From positions 1 to 52,463 of the forward strand of contig JAFUOS010000010.1 of NCBI GenBank assembly GCA_017472665.1: 52,463 nucleotides of DNA, in the 5' to 3' direction. A program made the translations under genes and the position numbers. Each line of letters starts with the position of its first letter. Within the stretch, counting starts at the first letter, position 1. Below are positions 24,344-31,136 of this stretch, one piece after another. The notes beneath the pieces were generated by a model. It was not told where the DNA came from, searched no databases, and worked only from the letters and a program-made list of their open reading frames with translations. Source of the stretch: Tyzzerella sp. Lineage in GTDB: Bacteria > Bacillota > Clostridia > Lachnospirales > Lachnospiraceae.

Positions 24344-24526
24344 CTATAATTCGCCTTTCATCCAAGCCATGAGTCTCCCTCTATTAATGTAGTATGTATA
24401 CTCACTGCTTGTTTTGATTGCGTTTCCAAATGGAAACTTGTTCTGTTGCAGTGCTACTCTTAGGAACTGTTGTGTGCATCCTAATATCTCTGCTGCTTCT
24501 TTAATATCGACCTTCGCCTCACTCAA
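24344..24526 (-). CDS. Excisionase/MerR-type helix-turn-helix protein
   Basis: 60 residues, TTG start with AGGGGA just upstream. VDIKEAAEILGCTQQFLRVAL then GRLMAWMKGEL is the winged helix-turn-helix pattern of Xis/AlpA-type DNA-binding proteins. It could be the excisionase for the integrase at the right end or a regulator of early genes. It is one of the first genes of the leftward operon. Confidence 0.55.
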   Translation of the reverse strand: MSEAKVDIKEAAEILGCTQQFLRVALQQNKFPFGNAIKTSSEYTYYINRGRLMAWMKGEL

Positions 24527-24556
24527 TGTCCCCTGCTCCCTTCTGTTCCGACTCCT

Positions 24557-24691
24557 CTAACTGTGCATTGCGTTTCTTTTTTCTTGCAACATTCCTTCTG
24601 CTCTGCCCATAAAATATCCTTTCTCGTAATCACTCATGTTAGGGAGAGCTTCTGCGAATGTTTCCATTATTTCTTTTTCCCTGTTGCTCAT
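24557..24691 (-). CDS. Small conserved phage protein, 44 residues
   Basis: MSNREKEIMETFAEALPNMS continues DYEKGYFMGRAEGM and ends AMHS. AGAGGTG lies 7 bases before the ATG. The pattern EALPxMSxxxKGYFxG recurs in small phage proteins of Lachnospiraceae encoded near the repressor. Helical; role unknown. Confidence 0.6.
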   Translation of the reverse strand: MSNREKEIMETFAEALPNMSDYEKGYFMGRAEGMLQEKRNAMHS

Positions 24692-24739
24692 ATTTATCAC
24701 CTCTTTTCTTTGTTATATATGAATATTTTCTGTTGTTTC

Positions 24740-24768
24740 TTGATTGCATTTTGACTGTTTGGTATAAT
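24740..24768 (+). promoter_or_regulatory. Promoter for the DUF2513 gene
   Basis: TTGATT, 17-base spacer, TATAAT on the plus strand, 35 bases upstream of the start. A consensus -10 facing opposite to the early operon indicates expression independent of lytic transcription. Confidence 0.75.
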
Positions 24769-24802
24769 CTTCCTAATACTAAAACTGGAAGGAATGATTA
24801 TC

Positions 24803-25192
24803 ATGAAGTTAAATCATAACTGTGTACGTGACATTTTAATTTTCTGCGAAGATTTCTTGTTATTTGGCGAAGATTTGTCTTGGCAACCACTCTCTTTAGA
24901 TGATTTTTGCAATAGTCTTTCACAATATTCCAGAGAAGATATTGCGTATACTATATTAATTCTTGAAGAAGCCGCTTTAATTGTTGGTAGCATAGACAAA
25001 TATTGTGGTGGAATTTATGACGTTACTATTTATCGCCTCACGTACAATGGTCATGAATTTGTAGACGCAATAAGACCTGAAAACGTATGGAAGAAAGTCC
25101 AATCGGTACTCAAGAGTATCGGTTCTTCTTCTATCCCTATTATTCAAAGTCTTGCTTCCCAATTCACTCTGGATTTTCTGAAGAATTTATAA
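24803..25192 (+). CDS. DUF2513-family protein
   Basis: 129 residues from the ATG at 24803, 10 bases after GGAAGG; the ATG at 24794 is too close to that site. MKLNHNCVRDILIFCED, the central YTILILEEAALIVGS and YRLTYNGHEFVDAIRPENVW are the hallmarks of DUF2513, a winged-helix-like family common in lysogeny regions. It stands alone on the plus strand with its own strong promoter, so it is probably made in the lysogen and may serve immunity or host benefit. Its 3' end overlaps the convergent gene by 29 bases. Confidence 0.75.
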   Translation: MKLNHNCVRDILIFCEDFLLFGEDLSWQPLSLDDFCNSLSQYSREDIAYTILILEEAALIVGSIDKYCGGIYDVTIYRLTYNGHEFVDAIRPENVWKKVQSVLKSIGSSSIPIIQSLASQFTLDFLKNL

Positions 25193-25451
25193 TTCTTTCT
25201 AACTGCGAATCAATGAAAATGTTGATTTCCTTTTTTAATTGATTCGCTTTTTCTTCTATGATTCGCTTCTCCATTGGTGAAATCCTATTTTTAGGTTTGC
25301 GGATGCGCATTTGCATCTCTAAGTGTAAAAATGCCTCTGCAATTTTTAACTTAGTATCTTTGAGCATTATTTCATCGAATTTTGTATCGACAAATTCCTC
25401 AATTGTTTTCAATCTTCTCACCTCTCTCTTCGTAAATAACTCTTCGAGCAT
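25164..25451 (-). CDS. Small helical phage protein after the Cro-like gene
   Basis: 95 residues from ATG 25451 (GAGGTG 6 bases upstream; a GTG nine bases earlier is possible). Charged helices with KIAEAFLHLEMQMRIRKPKN and EKANQLKKEINIF. It lies directly downstream of the Cro-like gene, with a perfect operator-like palindrome between them. Function unknown. Confidence 0.5.
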   Translation of the reverse strand: MLEELFTKREVRRLKTIEEFVDTKFDEIMLKDTKLKIAEAFLHLEMQMRIRKPKNRISPMEKRIIEEKANQLKKEINIFIDSQLERIINSSENPE

Positions 25452-25475
25452 TCGATTCACCTCGTTTCTTTACAA

Positions 25476-25492
25476 GTTAAACCTTGTTTAAC
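25476..25492. promoter_or_regulatory. Operator-like palindrome GTTAAAC-CTT-GTTTAAC
   Basis: Perfect 7-3-7 palindrome just after the Cro-like stop. Half-sites match those in the divergent promoter region, so the same repressor or Cro protein probably binds here, possibly to control the downstream gene or to loop to the main operators. Confidence 0.7.
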
Positions 25493-25495
25493 TTT

Positions 25496-25708
25496 CTATG
25501 CAAAAAAATATAAACCATACTCTTCTTTTGAAATTTCTAAAAGGTATGACCATTTTTCAATATCTTCTTGCGAAAATCCACTATTGCCAGTCAGTTTTTT
25601 TGATACAGAATTTTCAGATAAACGGATAGCTTCAGCAAACTTCCCTTGACTTCCGAACTTCTCAATAATTCTTCCTCGTAACTTTAAATATTTGTATTTC
25701 AAACCCAT
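25496..25708 (-). CDS. Cro-like small helix-turn-helix regulator
   Basis: 70 residues from ATG 25708 (GGAGGG upstream). YLKLRGRIIEKFGSQGKFAE, AIRLSENSVSKKLTGNSG and FSQEDIEKWSYLLEISKEEY form a DUF739/Cro-type helix-turn-helix. It is the first gene of the leftward operon and diverges from the CI-like repressor gene, the classic place of Cro. It would compete at the 17-bp operators. Confidence 0.75.
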   Translation of the reverse strand: MGLKYKYLKLRGRIIEKFGSQGKFAEAIRLSENSVSKKLTGNSGFSQEDIEKWSYLLEISKEEYGLYFFA

Positions 25709-25730
25709 TCCCTCCTTCTTTTTTTCTTGT

Positions 25731-25759
25731 AGTTTAACATCGTTTAACTTTGTTGTCAA
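25731..25759 (-). promoter_or_regulatory. Leftward early promoter with embedded operator
   Basis: On the minus strand TTGACA, 17-base spacer, TAAACT. The operator-like 17-mer GTTTAACATCGTTTAAC (25732-25748) covers the -10 and most of the spacer, so repressor binding would block the polymerase. It drives the Cro-like gene and the early operon. Confidence 0.8.
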
Positions 25760-25766
25760 CCCAAAA

Positions 25767-25783
25767 GTTTAATTTTTTTTAAC
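25767..25783. promoter_or_regulatory. Central operator-like site
   Basis: 17-mer matching the GTT...N3...TTTAAC pattern with a degenerate left half (GTTTAAT-TTT-TTTTAAC). It lies between the two divergent promoters, spaced like the middle operator of a CI/Cro switch. Confidence 0.5.
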
Positions 25784-25790
25784 TTTTTGT

Positions 25791-25819
25791 TTGATTGTTA
25801 AACAATGTTGTGTTATTAT
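25791..25819 (+). promoter_or_regulatory. Repressor promoter with operator filling the spacer
   Basis: TTGATT, 17-base spacer, TATTAT. The spacer (25797-25813) is exactly an operator-like 17-mer, GTTAAAC-AAT-GTTGTGT, with a perfect left half. This suggests autoregulation of the repressor. Confidence 0.75.
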
Positions 25820-25851
25820 ATGATTACAAATACCAACGGAGGTGAAAATAC

Positions 25852-26490
25852 ATGAAACATGCTCTTACTGCAAAACGGTTGTCTATTGCATTATCAAATG
25901 CAAATATGAAACCGCAAGAACTTGCAAATCGTTCAGAAGTAAATAAAGCGTCTATAAGTCAATATATAAACGGCTCTCACAAGCCCTCTAATATTAGTGC
26001 TGGTAAAATGGCAAGCGTATTGCAAGTTAATCCTTTGTGGCTTATGGGCTTCGATGTTCCAATGGTTGAAGTTGTTCCTAAGGTAATTTCAAAAAAGGGG
26101 GTCACTATCAATGTCCTTGGTCGTGTTGCTGCTGGTATTCCTATTGAAGCTGTTGAGGATATTATTGACACTGAAGAAATCGCCGAAGAGTTGGCAAAAA
26201 CTGGTACTTTCTTCGGATTACAGATACATGGTAATTCTATGGAGCCTAAATTTAGTGAAGGTGATGTGGTGATTGTTCGCCAACAAAGTGATGCTGAATC
26301 TGGTGATATTGTTATTGCTACTGTAAATGGAAATAACGCTACTTGCAAACGTTTAAAGAAATATGAAACAGGTATTGCTCTCCTGTCTACGAATCCAGAT
26401 TATGATCCAATGATTTTTACGAATGAAGAAATCGAAAATAAACCAGTAAGAATTCTTGGTAAGGTTGTAGAACTTAGAGCAAAGTTTTAA
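25852..26490 (+). CDS. CI/LexA-like phage repressor (HTH plus S24 peptidase)
   Basis: 212 residues. Residues 5-65 are an HTH_XRE domain (LANRSEVNKASISQYINGSH). A linker carries the self-cleavage type site RVAAG (A94-G95). Residues 100-210 are an S24 peptidase domain with the Ser in HGNSMEP (S129) and the Lys in TCKRLKK (K166). It maintains lysogeny by holding the divergent operators and would be inactivated by RecA-stimulated self-cleavage after DNA damage. GGAGGTG lies 8 bases before the start. Confidence 0.9.
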   Translation: MKHALTAKRLSIALSNANMKPQELANRSEVNKASISQYINGSHKPSNISAGKMASVLQVNPLWLMGFDVPMVEVVPKVISKKGVTINVLGRVAAGIPIEAVEDIIDTEEIAEELAKTGTFFGLQIHGNSMEPKFSEGDVVIVRQQSDAESGDIVIATVNGNNATCKRLKKYETGIALLSTNPDYDPMIFTNEEIENKPVRILGKVVELRAKF

Positions 26491-26565
26491 TTGAATGTTA
26501 CGCTCATGCGTGCAGATAAAAAGGGTATCTCAATGTAAGACACAAAGGAAGAGAGGGAATCAAAG

Positions 26566-26802
26566 ATGGTTTGTCCAAAATGTGGAAGTACAAATGTAAA
26601 TGTACAAGCAGTAACAGAAACAGAACTCAAGAACAAACACCACGGTTGTCTTTGGTGGTGTTGCATTGGATGGTGGTGGTGGCTTTTACTTACTATCCCT
26701 GCATTAATAGTAAAAATTTTTGCACCGAAGAAACAAAAATTGAAGACAAAACATATTTCTAAATGTGTCTGCCAAAATTGCGGTCATATGTGGAACGCAT
26801 AA
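26566..26802 (+). CDS. Zinc-ribbon membrane protein of the lysogeny module
   Basis: 78 residues. N-terminal CPKCGS and C-terminal CVCQNCGH form a zinc ribbon interrupted by a Trp-rich hydrophobic segment (LWWCCIGWWWWLLLTIPAL), about one membrane span. Arrangement downstream of the repressor suggests expression in the lysogen. It may sense or alter the membrane; function unknown. AAGAGAGGGA precedes the ATG. Confidence 0.65.
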   Translation: MVCPKCGSTNVNVQAVTETELKNKHHGCLWWCCIGWWWWLLLTIPALIVKIFAPKKQKLKTKHISKCVCQNCGHMWNA

Positions 26803-26809
26803 AATAAAA

Positions 26810-26839
26810 ACCGCCTCAGTGCTGGAACACCAAGGCGGT
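26810..26839 (-). terminator. Hairpin between the zinc-ribbon gene and integrase
   Basis: ACCGCCT pairs with AGGCGGT, with an inner GTG/CAC stem. On the minus strand the stem is followed by TTTTTATTTT, so it would end leftward transcription entering from the right, for example from a circularised phage genome. No T-run follows on the plus strand. Confidence 0.55.
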
Positions 26840-26841
26840 AT

Positions 26842-26927
26842 CCTCATAATCAATATGAGGTCGTATATAATGTATATATCCGAAGCAGATACATACAATA
26901 CTCACAGAAATATTGTATCATCTTCGG
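26842..26927. other. Two further hairpins in the integrase upstream region
   Basis: CCTCATA/TATGAGG (26842-26860, 5-base loop), then a composite stem with outer CCGAAG (26880-26885)/CTTCGG (26922-26927) and inner ATACAATA/TATTGTAT (26893-26918). The rest of the 207-base gap shows no frame with a ribosome binding site. They may be leader structure controlling integrase or recombination protein sites. Confidence 0.5.
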
Positions 26928-27009
26928 AGCAGCTTCGCAACTCGGAACATTTGTTTTGGGAGGCTGTTATTTTTATACCCATTTTACAGAAACAAAAGGA
27001 GAAGATATT

Positions 27010-28077
27010 ATGAAGATGCCAAATGGATATGGTTCTGTTGTGAATTTAGGAAAAAATCGTAGAAAACCTTGGGCTGTTCGTGTCACTACCGGATACAGGT
27101 TAAATGCAAATGGAACTTGCACTCAAACGTATAAGTATTTGGAATATTTCGAAAAGCGAAAAGATGCTTTTGCTTATCTTGCAGCTTATAATTCCGGTCA
27201 GGTTGTAAAAGAACACGAAGCACTCAGCGATATTCCGACCTTTAAGGAAATCTATGAATCCTGGATTGAATATAAGAAATCTCGCAAAAAACCTATCAGT
27301 AACAGTACTGCAAGAAATTATGATATCGCTTTTAATATGCTTTCCGACATTCATCACAAACGCATCAATATTATTACTCTTGATGATCTGAACTTGAATG
27401 TAGCAAAGTACAGCGATAAATCAAAATCTACACTCGGTTTTATCCGGACTGTGTTGAAGCAGTCTTTTGATTATGCTATTAAGCGTGGACATATCGAGAA
27501 GAATATAACTAATTACGTTGATTATGAATATACGGAATCCGAAGAAGAAATACACAAAGACTTTTCTTTGGAAGAGATTGAAAAACTTTGGGAACTGCTG
27601 CCACTCTATCCTGATATCAAGTTTGCATTAATACTTTGTTATACTGGCATGAGACCTCAGGAAATGGTCAAAATCAAAACAGAGAATGTTTTTATCAATA
27701 AAAGGTATATGATTGGTGGTATAAAAAGCGAAGCTGGAACAAATCGCAAAATACCACTTCATAAAAAAATCATTCCTTTGATCGAAGAACTATATAATTC
27801 GGACAATGAATATCTGGTTATGACTCCAAATGGAATTCCTTATTCTTATTCGAATTTTCGTCAAAATGTATGGAAACCACTTATGTTGCAAATTAGTATG
27901 GACCACTTAATGCATGATGGACGTCACACTCTTTCCACTGGTCTCAAACGTGTTGGTGCAGATAATCTGTATCGGAAACTTATCATGGGCCATTCTATAG
28001 AAGATCTCACTGACAGAGTTTATACGCACGTTCCTGTTTCGGAATTAGTTAAAACCATTGACATGTTAGACTACTAA
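27010..28077 (+). CDS. int: Tyrosine recombinase, phage integrase
   Basis: 355 residues from ATG 27010 (AAAGGAG 8 bases upstream; an earlier ATG at 26956 lacks one). N-terminal arm-binding-type domain (MPNGYGSVVNLGKNRRKPW), a SAM-like core-binding domain near 75-170, and a catalytic domain with R215 (YTGMRPQEM), H302-x-x-R305 (HDGRH), H328 (IMGHS) and nucleophile Y338 (DRVYTH). It carries out integration and excision of the prophage. It is the last phage gene before host rplT. One CTGCTGCC copy is at 27595. Confidence 0.92.
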   Translation: MKMPNGYGSVVNLGKNRRKPWAVRVTTGYRLNANGTCTQTYKYLEYFEKRKDAFAYLAAYNSGQVVKEHEALSDIPTFKEIYESWIEYKKSRKKPISNSTARNYDIAFNMLSDIHHKRINIITLDDLNLNVAKYSDKSKSTLGFIRTVLKQSFDYAIKRGHIEKNITNYVDYEYTESEEEIHKDFSLEEIEKLWELLPLYPDIKFALILCYTGMRPQEMVKIKTENVFINKRYMIGGIKSEAGTNRKIPLHKKIIPLIEELYNSDNEYLVMTPNGIPYSYSNFRQNVWKPLMLQISMDHLMHDGRHTLSTGLKRVGADNLYRKLIMGHSIEDLTDRVYTHVPVSELVKTIDMLDY

Positions 28078-28080
28078 TTT

Positions 28081-28113
28081 GTATATTACGCGTATATTAC
28101 CTGTATATTACGC
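28081..28113 (+). repeat. Three tandem 11-bp repeats after integrase
   Basis: Units GTATATTACGC, GTATATTACCT and GTATATTACGC follow each other with no gap, beginning three bases after the int stop. They are likely arm-type integrase binding sites near attR. The attachment core cannot be defined because the other prophage end is outside the window. Confidence 0.75.
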
Positions 28114-28151
28114 AAGAAAAACCACCCATTTTTAAGCAATTTTTGAAATTG

Positions 28152-28192
28152 AAAAAGCCCGAAAATTCAACGTTTTCGGGCTTTGATTTTTT
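28152..28192. terminator. Bidirectional terminator between int and rplT
   Basis: 12-bp perfect stem AAAGCCCGAAAA/TTTTCGGGCTTT with a 7-base loop, with T-rich DNA on both sides. It ends the infC-rpmI-rplT transcript and any rightward int transcript. The phage-host junction lies between 28,113 and here or within it. Confidence 0.85.
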
Positions 28193-28194
28193 CT

Positions 28195-28551
28195 CTAAGC
28201 TAACTTAGATTTTGCTAATTCTGCTAATGTTGCGAAACCTTGAGCATCATTTACTGCCATATCAGCTAAGATTTTTCTGTTGATTTCAACACCTGCTACT
28301 TTTAAGCCGTGCATCATCTTGCTGTATGATAAACCGTTAATTCTAGCTGCTGCGTTGATACGAGCAATCCATAATTGTCTCATCTGACGTTTACGTTGTT
28401 TTCTACCAGCGTATGCAGATGTTAAAGCTCTCATTACTGATTGTTTTGCAACTCTGTATTGTTTTGATCTGGCTCCTCTGTAACCTTTAGCCAGTTTTAA
28501 AGTTCTATTATGTCTTTTTTTAGCGTTCATACCGCCTTTTACTCTTGCCAT
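28195..28551 (-). CDS. rplT: 50S ribosomal protein L20
   Basis: 118 residues, full length. Begins [20 protein letters not shown], the invariant L20 start, with the RNA-binding Arg/Lys-rich N-terminal arm and the globular C-terminal domain ending [10 protein letters not shown]. It binds 23S rRNA early in 50S assembly and, in Firmicutes, represses its own operon by binding the infC leader. Third gene of infC-rpmI-rplT. Confidence 0.98.
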   Translation of the reverse strand: MARVKGGMNAKKRHNRTLKLAKGYRGARSKQYRVAKQSVMRALTSAYAGRKQRKRQMRQLWIARINAAARINGLSYSKMMHGLKVAGVEINRKILADMAVNDAQGFATLAELAKSKLA

Positions 28552-28586
28552 GTCCTTCTAATCCTCCTTCAAACTTACTCCAAATC

Positions 28587-28784
28587 TTATAAGTATGGTA
28601 ATACTTTCTTCATGTTCTTTACGTTTGTAGCATCTGTGATAGTTGCTTGTCTAAGATTTCTTTTTCTTTTTGTAGATTTCTTAGTTAAGATATGGCTCTT
28701 GTAAGCTTTATTTCTTTTAAGTTTACCTGTAGCTGTTTTTTTGAAGCGCTTTGCAGCTGCTCTATTTGTTTTTAATTTTGGCAT
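28587..28784 (-). CDS. rpmI: 50S ribosomal protein L35
   Basis: 65 residues. [20 protein letters not shown] and the basic tail are the L35 signature. A small 23S rRNA-binding protein of the large subunit. It lies between infC and rplT with short spacers and a GGAGGA ribosome binding site. Confidence 0.98.
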   Translation of the reverse strand: MPKLKTNRAAAKRFKKTATGKLKRNKAYKSHILTKKSTKRKRNLRQATITDATNVKNMKKVLPYL

Positions 28785-28817
28785 GATGTTTTCCTCCTTG
28801 ATAAATGCTTATTATTT

Positions 28818-29324
28818 TTAACGTTTTTCAGTTAAAACCATGCTAATGCTTCTGCCTTCGAGTTTTGCAGGCTTTTCCACTGTTGCTACATCTTTCATCA
28901 TATCTGCGAAATCATCTAAGATATGTTTGCTGGTAGCCATGTGAGCCATCTCTCTTCCTCGAAAACGTAAAGTAACTTTTACTTTATCACCTTTTTGAAT
29001 GAACTTTTTCGCACTGTTCACTTTCGTGTTCAGATCGTTCGTATCGATGTTTGGTGAAAGACGCACTTCCTTCACGTCAACCGTTTTTTGCTTTTTCTTT
29101 GCTTCTTTTTCTTTTCTTGTCATTTCATATTTGTATTTACCGTAATCGATAATCTTACAAACAGGTGGTTTTGCTGTTGGAGCAATCTTTACTAAGTCAA
29201 GCTCAGCTTCCAATGCAAGTTTCATTGCTTCCTTTGCTGACATAATACCTAACTGATCGCCATTTTCTCCGATCACACGTACTTCCTTGTCTCTGATTTG
29301 CTCGTTAATCATTAATTCGCTAAT
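28818..29324 (-). CDS. infC: Translation initiation factor IF-3
   Basis: 168 residues from an AUU start. GGAGGT lies 8 bases before ATT AGC GAA TTA ATG ATT; the first ATG is 20 bases from that site, too far. AUU starts are the known basis of IF-3 autoregulation, since IF-3 discriminates against non-canonical start codons. The N-domain has INEQIRDKEVRVIGENG, the linker KEKEAKKKQKT, and the C-domain LSPNIDTNDLNTKV and FRGREMAH. It binds the 30S subunit and checks initiator tRNA pairing. Confidence 0.95.
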   Translation of the reverse strand: MSELMINEQIRDKEVRVIGENGDQLGIMSAKEAMKLALEAELDLVKIAPTAKPPVCKIIDYGKYKYEMTRKEKEAKKKQKTVDVKEVRLSPNIDTNDLNTKVNSAKKFIQKGDKVKVTLRFRGREMAHMATSKHILDDFADMMKDVATVEKPAKLEGRSISMVLTEKR

Positions 29325-29521
29325 GGTCGTGCACCTCCAAAAAATAATACTTACTTTACTCGTTCCTTGCGCATAAAAAAATGAATAGCATTCACTATCC
29401 ACTCCATCTTCCGCATACTTCAAGCTACATGTGTATCCTTATTATGCTTCAATATCAACCTCTGGTCACTCGTTTATGCCAGGGTGAGAGTGGAACTCTA
29501 CTTTCTTTTTCGCTTCACGCA
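29325..29521 (-). ncRNA. infC leader RNA, probable L20-type autoregulatory leader
   Basis: About 197 bases from the predicted transcription start to the AUU start. It contains several stems, including a GAGTTCCACTC segment, and an attenuator-like hairpin near 29375-29396. In Firmicutes the same place holds the L20 leader, where protein L20 promotes early termination. Assigned by position and structure; no covariance model was run. The remaining intergenic DNA to the symporter (to 29,733) holds the two promoters listed and nothing else evident. Confidence 0.65.
29375..29396 (-). terminator. Attenuator-like hairpin in the infC leader
   Basis: On the minus strand AGTGAAT pairs with ATTCATT (one G-U, 3-base loop) and is followed directly by a T-run, about 50 bases before the ribosome binding site of infC. 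Confidence 0.55.
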
Positions 29522-29527
29522 ATTGGT

Positions 29528-29556
29528 ATGTTACCATAATCACAAATCCTTGTCAA
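29528..29556 (-). promoter_or_regulatory. Promoter of the infC-rpmI-rplT operon
   Basis: TTGACA, 17-base spacer, TAACAT on the minus strand. Strong -35 and correct spacing; start predicted near 29521. Confidence 0.8.
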
Positions 29557-29638
29557 CATGTTTTTTTGTAAATATATCAACTTTTTATAGGAGTACCGTG
29601 TATTTTATATCATCTCACACAATATTTCAACAATTTTC

Positions 29639-29667
29639 TTGCCTTTATTCCCATGTTATGGCATAAT
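29639..29667 (+). promoter_or_regulatory. Promoter for the symporter gene, probable
   Basis: TTGCCT, 17-base spacer, CATAAT, 66 bases before the ATG. Confidence 0.6.
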
Positions 29668-29733
29668 TATTCGTAGCTTTTTATTACAATAAAGCGTCAA
29701 ATCACAATTAAATATCGAGGAGGAATTTATAAA

Positions 29734-31098
29734 ATGAATCAACGTAGTAATTTTACTAGTAAGATTGGTTTTGTCCTTGCTGCTGCCGGTTCAGCTGTCG
29801 GTCTCGGAAACATTTGGCGTTTCCCTTATCTTGCTGCACAACACGGTGGTGGAACTTTCTTGTTAGTATATTTGATTCTGTCTGTAACTTTTGGTTTCAC
29901 ATTAATGGTTGCCGAAATTGCAATCGGACGAAAAACAGGATTGAGTGCCATTGGAGCATTCAAAGCATTGGATAAGCGCTTTGGATTCTTAGGAGTTCTT
30001 ACATCACTTGTTCCAATCATTATCCTTCCATATTACAGTGTAATTGGTGGATGGGTAATTAAATATTTTGCAACTTATGTTTCTGGTGGTGCACACGCTG
30101 CTGCTGATGACTCATATTTTACAAACTTTATCGGTTCACCTATTGAACCAATTGGCTGGTTCTTCTTATTTATCGCCCTTACTGCTGTCATTGTATTATT
30201 CGGTGTCGAAAAGGGTATTGAAAAAGTAAGTAAATTTATGATGCCAGTTCTTGCTATATTAACCATAGGCATTGCGGTTTATGTTATCACAAGACCTGGT
30301 GCTATGGATGGTGTTATATACTACATTAAACCTAACTTCAAGGACTTCTCGCCTACTACCATCCTGGCGGCTATGGGACAATTATTCTACTCCATGTCGT
30401 TGGCAATGGGTATCATGGTTACATATGGTTCATATATGAAAAAAGATAACAACTTGGAAAGTTCTGTTCGTCAGATTGAGATCTTCGATACAGCAATTGC
30501 TTTCCTTGCAGGTCTTATGATTGTACCTGCCGCATATATGTTCTACGGCGGCTCTACAGAAGGCCTCAAAAAAGGACCAACACTTATGTTCGTGATTCTT
30601 CCAAAAGTATTTGAAGAAATGCCAGGCATTATGGGAACTATTATCGGTGTTGCATTCTTCTTATTAGTATTTTTTGCTGCTCTTACATCTTCTATCTCAT
30701 TGATGGAAACGGTTGTTTCTATTATTATGGATAAGGTAAAATGGAACAGGAAATTTACTTGTATCGTAGTTACTGTATTTTCACTGATTATGGGTATTCC
30801 TTCTTCATTGGGATTCAACGTATGGGGACACATTACATTCTTAAATGATCTTACATTCTTAGACTTATTTGACTTTGTAAGCAACAGTGTGATTATGCCA
30901 ATCGTAGCGTTCTTTACATGCATCCTTGTTGGTTTTATTATTGGACCAAAGGTTGTTGCAGATGAAGTTAAAGAAACAGATGGCAAATTTAAGAGTGAAA
31001 AATTATTTACAGTGATGATTAAATGGGTTGCACCAATTTTCATTCTTGCAATTCTTGCATTCTCAGTTGCAGAAGGTATGGGTTGGATTACTGTATAA
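29734..31098 (+). CDS. Sodium-dependent transporter, NSS (SNF) family
   Basis: 454 residues, the usual length of bacterial members. The N-terminal signature SKIGFVLAAAGSAVGLGNIWRFPYL (substrate- and sodium-site helix 1) is intact, followed by about 11 membrane segments in the LeuT fold. It imports an amino acid or related amine with sodium; substrate cannot be read from sequence. Monocistronic: own promoter, GAGGAGG ribosome binding site, strong terminator after it. Confidence 0.93.
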   Translation: MNQRSNFTSKIGFVLAAAGSAVGLGNIWRFPYLAAQHGGGTFLLVYLILSVTFGFTLMVAEIAIGRKTGLSAIGAFKALDKRFGFLGVLTSLVPIIILPYYSVIGGWVIKYFATYVSGGAHAAADDSYFTNFIGSPIEPIGWFFLFIALTAVIVLFGVEKGIEKVSKFMMPVLAILTIGIAVYVITRPGAMDGVIYYIKPNFKDFSPTTILAAMGQLFYSMSLAMGIMVTYGSYMKKDNNLESSVRQIEIFDTAIAFLAGLMIVPAAYMFYGGSTEGLKKGPTLMFVILPKVFEEMPGIMGTIIGVAFFLLVFFAALTSSISLMETVVSIIMDKVKWNRKFTCIVVTVFSLIMGIPSSLGFNVWGHITFLNDLTFLDLFDFVSNSVIMPIVAFFTCILVGFIIGPKVVADEVKETDGKFKSEKLFTVMIKWVAPIFILAILAFSVAEGMGWITV

Positions 31099-31105
31099 AA
31101 CTATC

Positions 31106-31136
31106 AAGAGCAAGTCGAACGACTTGCTCTTATTTT
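31106..31136. terminator. Bidirectional terminator after the symporter gene
   Basis: 12-bp perfect stem AAGAGCAAGTCG/CGACTTGCTCTT followed by ATTTTTATTTT on the plus strand. It also serves the convergent gerA-family gene. Confidence 0.85.
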
